Positions 61,105 to 64,000 of a stretch of DNA of 64,000 nucleotides are shown piece by piece (the first letter of the stretch is position 1; each line of letters opens with the position of its first letter). Both the position numbers and the translations under genes were made by a program. A model generated the notes under the pieces. The model had not been told where the DNA came from. It did no database searches and saw only the letters and a list, made by a program, of their open reading frames with translations. The stretch is from Oscillospiraceae bacterium (lineage in GTDB: Bacteria; Bacillota; Clostridia; Oscillospirales; Ruminococcaceae), in the NCBI GenBank assembly GCA_017432285.1, contig JAFRJM010000010.1, positions 124,001 to 188,000 on the forward strand, read 5' to 3'.

Positions 61105-61959
61105 ATGGATAACACACTGTTGGCAAAAAAACTTGAAGCTAAAGCGCTGGAGATCCGCAAGGATGTCATAACGACTTGCTATCGTTCTGATGCAGCTCAT
61201 CTTGGCGGAGCTTTGTCTCTGTGCGATGTGGCTGTAGCACTTTACTATCATTATCTCCGGTATGACCCTGCAAACTATCTGGCTCCTGATCGTGACAGAC
61301 TGGTTTTGAGCAAAGGCCACAGCGGATGCCTTCTTTATAACATTTTTGCTGATCTCGGCATTTATACCTTCGAGGATATTTACAACGGTTACAACAAAGT
61401 CGAAGGCGCTTTCGGGCAGCATCCGAACCGCCTTTATCTGCCTATGTTCGAAGCTTCGACCGGGTCTTTGGGACATGGCTTGTCTATAGCATTTGGTATG
61501 GCGATGGCTCTGCGCAATGACGGAAGCGATTCCAGAGTATTTTGTATCACCGGAGACGGAGAACTAGACGAAGGAAGCAACTGGGAAGCACTTATGTCTG
61601 CCGCAAACTATGAACTGTCCAATCTGTTTTTGATAGTAGACAGAAATAAACTTCAGGGATGCCGTCCTACAGAAGAAACCGTTCGTCTTGAGTCTCTTGA
61701 AGCAAAGCTCCGTGCTTTCAATTGGGATGTAGTCTCATTTGACGGCAACAACATGGAGGAAATAATCGGGACGTTTGATTCACTGCCTCCAAGAGAATCC
61801 CAGAAAAGAAAGAAACCTTTGGCTATGATCTCCAATACTATCAAAGGCAAAGGTGTAGATTTCATGGAGAATAACCCTTTGTATCATGTCGCTGGATTGA
61901 ATGCAGACACATATGAACGGGCTATGGCATGTTTGAACAAGACGGAGGTGTCGAGATGA
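61105..61959 (+). CDS. Transketolase N-terminal subunit
   Basis: 284 residues: the thiamin-diphosphate-binding half of a two-gene transketolase. Conserved features are SKGHSGCLLYNIFADLG, STGSLGHGLSIAFGMA and ITGDGELDEGSNWEALM (the GDGE...N metal/TPP motif). The second gene supplies the pyrimidine-binding half; a split enzyme is normal in Firmicutes and Archaea. Its position in a glycan locus rather than with pentose-phosphate genes suggests it acts on a sugar for the glycan, possibly making a branched or 2-carbon-extended sugar. GAGGA precedes the ATG. Confidence 0.92.
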   Translation: MDNTLLAKKLEAKALEIRKDVITTCYRSDAAHLGGALSLCDVAVALYYHYLRYDPANYLAPDRDRLVLSKGHSGCLLYNIFADLGIYTFEDIYNGYNKVEGAFGQHPNRLYLPMFEASTGSLGHGLSIAFGMAMALRNDGSDSRVFCITGDGELDEGSNWEALMSAANYELSNLFLIVDRNKLQGCRPTEETVRLESLEAKLRAFNWDVVSFDGNNMEEIIGTFDSLPPRESQKRKKPLAMISNTIKGKGVDFMENNPLYHVAGLNADTYERAMACLNKTEVSR

Positions 61960-62930
61960 GTTCACCAAAAACATATGATGCCTCTTCAAACAAGACAGGA
62001 AACGCCAGAGTTACTTTCCCCTTCAAGATAATGAATATCATGGAAGAAGATCCCAACGTGTGGTTCGTTTTCTCAGATGCCGCACGTCCGGACAACTCCA
62101 CAGGAATGATATTGGCTAGATTCCCTGACAGATGTATTGATGTTGGGATTGCTGAGCAGAACATGATTGGGACTTCCGCCGGACTGGCTCTCGCTGGAAA
62201 AAGAGTCTTCTGCATGGCATTCGGCCCGTTCCTCTCTTTGCGTGCAACAGACATGATCCATACTGACCTGGCTTACAATAAACTTCCTGTATGTGTTATA
62301 GGAACTCACGGAGGTCTCACCTCCGGGGGCGGACCGACACACTACACGCTTATGGACAGTTCCATAATGGCCTCCATTCCCGGGATGACGATGGAAGTTC
62401 CCGCAGATGCCAATCAGGGACTTCGTGCCATTGATGCATTCCTTAAAATGGACAGCCCTATGTATATTCGTCTGGCGAGAGGTCAGGAACCTTTGGTATA
62501 TGAAGATGATGACTACAGTTTTGAAGTCGGAAAAGGTATCGTCGTTCATGAAGGCACAGATGTTGCCATCGTTGCTGACGGTATAGGTGTGTATAACGGA
62601 CTCCGCGCATGCGAACTGCTGGAGCAGGAAGGAATTTCCGCCCGCCTTGTCGATATGCATACTGTCAGTCCGATAGATGCTGACCTCATCTGTGAAACGG
62701 CAAAGAAGTGCAGGGCTGTAGTAACTGTGGAGGATCACGGCATACGCGGCGGACTGGGTTCTATCACTGCAGAAGTGCTTATGGAAGCCGGTATCTCCTG
62801 TAAATTCAAACGTTTAGGTGCGCCAAGCGACACCTTTGCAAGCCTTGGCCATCCTGAGGATCTGTACCGCTATTACGGATTTGATGCAGCTGGTATTGCC
62901 GACACAGCGAAAAAACTGATAAAAGGATAA
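61956..62930 (+). CDS. Transketolase C-terminal subunit
   Basis: 324 residues: the pyrimidine-binding and C-terminal domains of transketolase. FVFSDAARPDNSTG, DVGIAEQNMIGTSAGLAL with the catalytic glutamate, and GGLTSGGGPTHYTLMD are conserved. The ATG at 61956 overlaps the previous stop (ATGA) and has GGAGG upstream; the open frame reaches 61929 without such support. Together with the previous gene it forms one two-subunit enzyme, so the pair is not a broken full-length gene. Confidence 0.92.
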   Translation: MSSPKTYDASSNKTGNARVTFPFKIMNIMEEDPNVWFVFSDAARPDNSTGMILARFPDRCIDVGIAEQNMIGTSAGLALAGKRVFCMAFGPFLSLRATDMIHTDLAYNKLPVCVIGTHGGLTSGGGPTHYTLMDSSIMASIPGMTMEVPADANQGLRAIDAFLKMDSPMYIRLARGQEPLVYEDDDYSFEVGKGIVVHEGTDVAIVADGIGVYNGLRACELLEQEGISARLVDMHTVSPIDADLICETAKKCRAVVTVEDHGIRGGLGSITAEVLMEAGISCKFKRLGAPSDTFASLGHPEDLYRYYGFDAAGIADTAKKLIKG

Positions 62931-62953
62931 ATTGGTTTGCATTAGGAGGACTT

Positions 62954-64000
62954 ATGTCTGAAAAAACCAAACTGATACATTTCACTTATACATGGACCTC
63001 GTCCGGTGTGTCGGGGTTCATTTCCAATATATCCAGAGAGCTTGCGGATGATTTCGATCAGACTATTGTAGTCTGGGAAAATCGCGGTACGGTCTTTGAT
63101 GACGAGATCAAGGAAAAAGGAATCGAGATCGTTACTTTATGCAAAGGCAATTCTCACGGAATACTCGATCTGCCTTTAGCATGCATAACGTTCCGCAGTT
63201 ATCTCAAAAAAAACAAGCCTGATATCGTTCACCTGCATTGCAGCACTTCGCTTGAACTCAGGATACTTCGTGTTGCAAAAGATGCAAAAGTACCAGTTCG
63301 TGTAGCGCATTGCCACAACGCCGGTTTTGAAGGGAACAAACTGGCAAAATATGTAAAAAAAGAGATCCATGTCGCATACAAAGATGAGTACGCAGACTAT
63401 GCTACTATGCGTCTGGCATGCTCTAAAGCTGCCGGTGACTGGATGTTCCCTGAAGAATACAGCTATGAGATAGTCAAAAATGCTATCGACGTGGACAGAT
63501 ACCTTTTTTCTCATGAGAAAAGAGATGCTGTCCGCGCTAAGTATGATCTCGGTGATGCATTCACCTTCTGCTGTACGGGGAGACTGAGTGAGCAGAAAAA
63601 CCAAGCAGTTCTTGTAGAGGCTTTTGCCCGCTATCATCAGAAACACCCGGACTCAGCTCTTCTGCTCGCCGGAGATGGACCTGAGAAAGCCAAACTCGCA
63701 TCGATGATTTCCTCTTATGGTATCGAGCATTGTGCTAAACTGCTTGGCGTCGTTCAGGACGTAGGCAGCATACTGTCTGCCAGTGATGCTTATGTCCTTC
63801 CATCAAGATTTGAAGGATTCGGAACTGCTGTCCTTGAAGCACAGGCCAACGGTCTTCCCTGTCTCGTTTCTGACACAGTTTCTAAAGAAGCAGACCTTAT
63901 GGGAAACGCGATCCGCAATCCATGGGATGCTTCTGCTGCCCTTTGGACAAATGCAATGGAGATCGTCGCTGAGAGAAAGCGTTACGACGGTATCGATGTC
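62954..64000 (+). CDS. Family 4 glycosyltransferase, cut by the window end
   Basis: At least 349 residues, no stop before the edge. The GT-B fold is clear: FTYTWTSSGVSGFISNISREL at the start, IVHLHCSTSLEL, AHCHNAGF, then the donor domain with CTGRLSEQKNQAVLVEAFARY, LLLAGDGPEKAKL and SRFEGFGTAVLEAQANGLPCLVSD, the E-x7-E motif of GT4. It transfers a nucleotide sugar to a lipid-linked acceptor. AGGAGG lies before the ATG. It continues the operon that begins at 59231. Confidence 0.9.
   Translation, partial: MSEKTKLIHFTYTWTSSGVSGFISNISRELADDFDQTIVVWENRGTVFDDEIKEKGIEIVTLCKGNSHGILDLPLACITFRSYLKKNKPDIVHLHCSTSLELRILRVAKDAKVPVRVAHCHNAGFEGNKLAKYVKKEIHVAYKDEYADYATMRLACSKAAGDWMFPEEYSYEIVKNAIDVDRYLFSHEKRDAVRAKYDLGDAFTFCCTGRLSEQKNQAVLVEAFARYHQKHPDSALLLAGDGPEKAKLASMISSYGIEHCAKLLGVVQDVGSILSASDAYVLPSRFEGFGTAVLEAQANGLPCLVSDTVSKEADLMGNAIRNPWDASAALWTNAMEIVAERKRYDGIDV

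Noticed and set aside
62073-62738. 221-residue minus-strand frame opposite the transketolase C-terminal gene
   Set aside because: Antisense shadow of a conserved enzyme; no motif and no SD.
61105-62930. Transketolase broken by a frameshift
   Set aside because: The two frames are the normal N- and C-terminal subunits, joined by an ATGA overlap with an SD before the second start.

Overview
The window looks like a stretch of chromosome from a low-to-moderate G+C anaerobic Firmicute of the class Clostridia, probably a gut or rumen lineage. The evidence is the gene set and signals: RNase Y, a T-box leader before thrS, an S4-domain RqcP beside DivIC, HemZ, a SpoVB-like flippase, HU, a membrane pyrophosphatase, RlmH with YycJ and MurA, near-consensus sigma-A promoters, Shine-Dalgarno (SD) sequences of the AGGAGG type and some TTG or GTG starts. 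I see no rRNA operon, CRISPR array, insertion sequence, integrase or prophage. The family cannot be fixed from the sequence alone.

Layout. 1-3293: two unknown minus-strand genes at the left edge, a zinc-ribbon membrane protein, a MalY/PatB aminotransferase, and an OhrR-type repressor with a TSCPD protein under a consensus promoter that carries a 17-bp palindrome. 3290-11767: a tightly packed minus-strand run of eight genes (M24 peptidase, E2-like acyltransferase, S9 peptidase, SDR epimerase, TIM-barrel isomerase, GT2, FAD oxidoreductase with a cysteine cluster, GT2) reading from one promoter near 11815; this is the best candidate for an undescribed pathway. 11859-21410: HD protein, UMF1 transporter, a 6S RNA, DUF1292 protein, cyclophilin lipoprotein, tRNA-Lys(TTT), aldo/keto reductase, H+-pyrophosphatase, YbaK deacylase, acyl-ACP thioesterase and an orphan amino-acid-binding lipoprotein. 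21427-34408: hexokinase with an M20 peptidase, HtrA protease with an unusual ribosome-binding region, then transporter, D,D-carboxypeptidase, Tex, RecG and RNase Y.

34543-44411: T-box and ThrRS, a FliB-like protein, then malQ, rlmH, yycJ, murA, an M23/LysM/G5 cell-wall protein and divIC. 44417-50529: rqcP, hup, SpoVB-like flippase, an acidic zinc-ribbon protein, a uridine-kinase-like protein, hemZ and a metallo-beta-lactamase hydrolase. In the clostridial order spoVB-mazG-hup-yabO-yabP-yabQ-divIC, the genes mazG, yabP and yabQ are missing here, which suggests a lineage that no longer sporulates. 50649-57074: SfsA, a GH3 beta-glucosidase, a Gln-rich coiled-coil membrane protein, a beta-CASP nuclease and an OPA-like transporter. 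57115-64000: a surface-glycan locus with a polytopic GT-C-like protein and a divergent set of WecE-type aminotransferase, WbqC protein, two-gene transketolase and a GT4 glycosyltransferase cut by the window end.

How the parts fit. Envelope construction dominates: precursor synthesis (MurA), flipping (SpoVB-like), remodelling (DacF-like, M23) and division (DivIC), with two separate glycan loci at either end. Sugar use is served by malQ, the GH3 enzyme and the hexokinase. Translation quality control and RNA turnover are represented by ThrRS with its T-box, RqcP, RlmH, YbaK, RNase Y, 6S RNA and the beta-CASP enzyme. Where the start I chose differs from the longest open frame, the entry says why.
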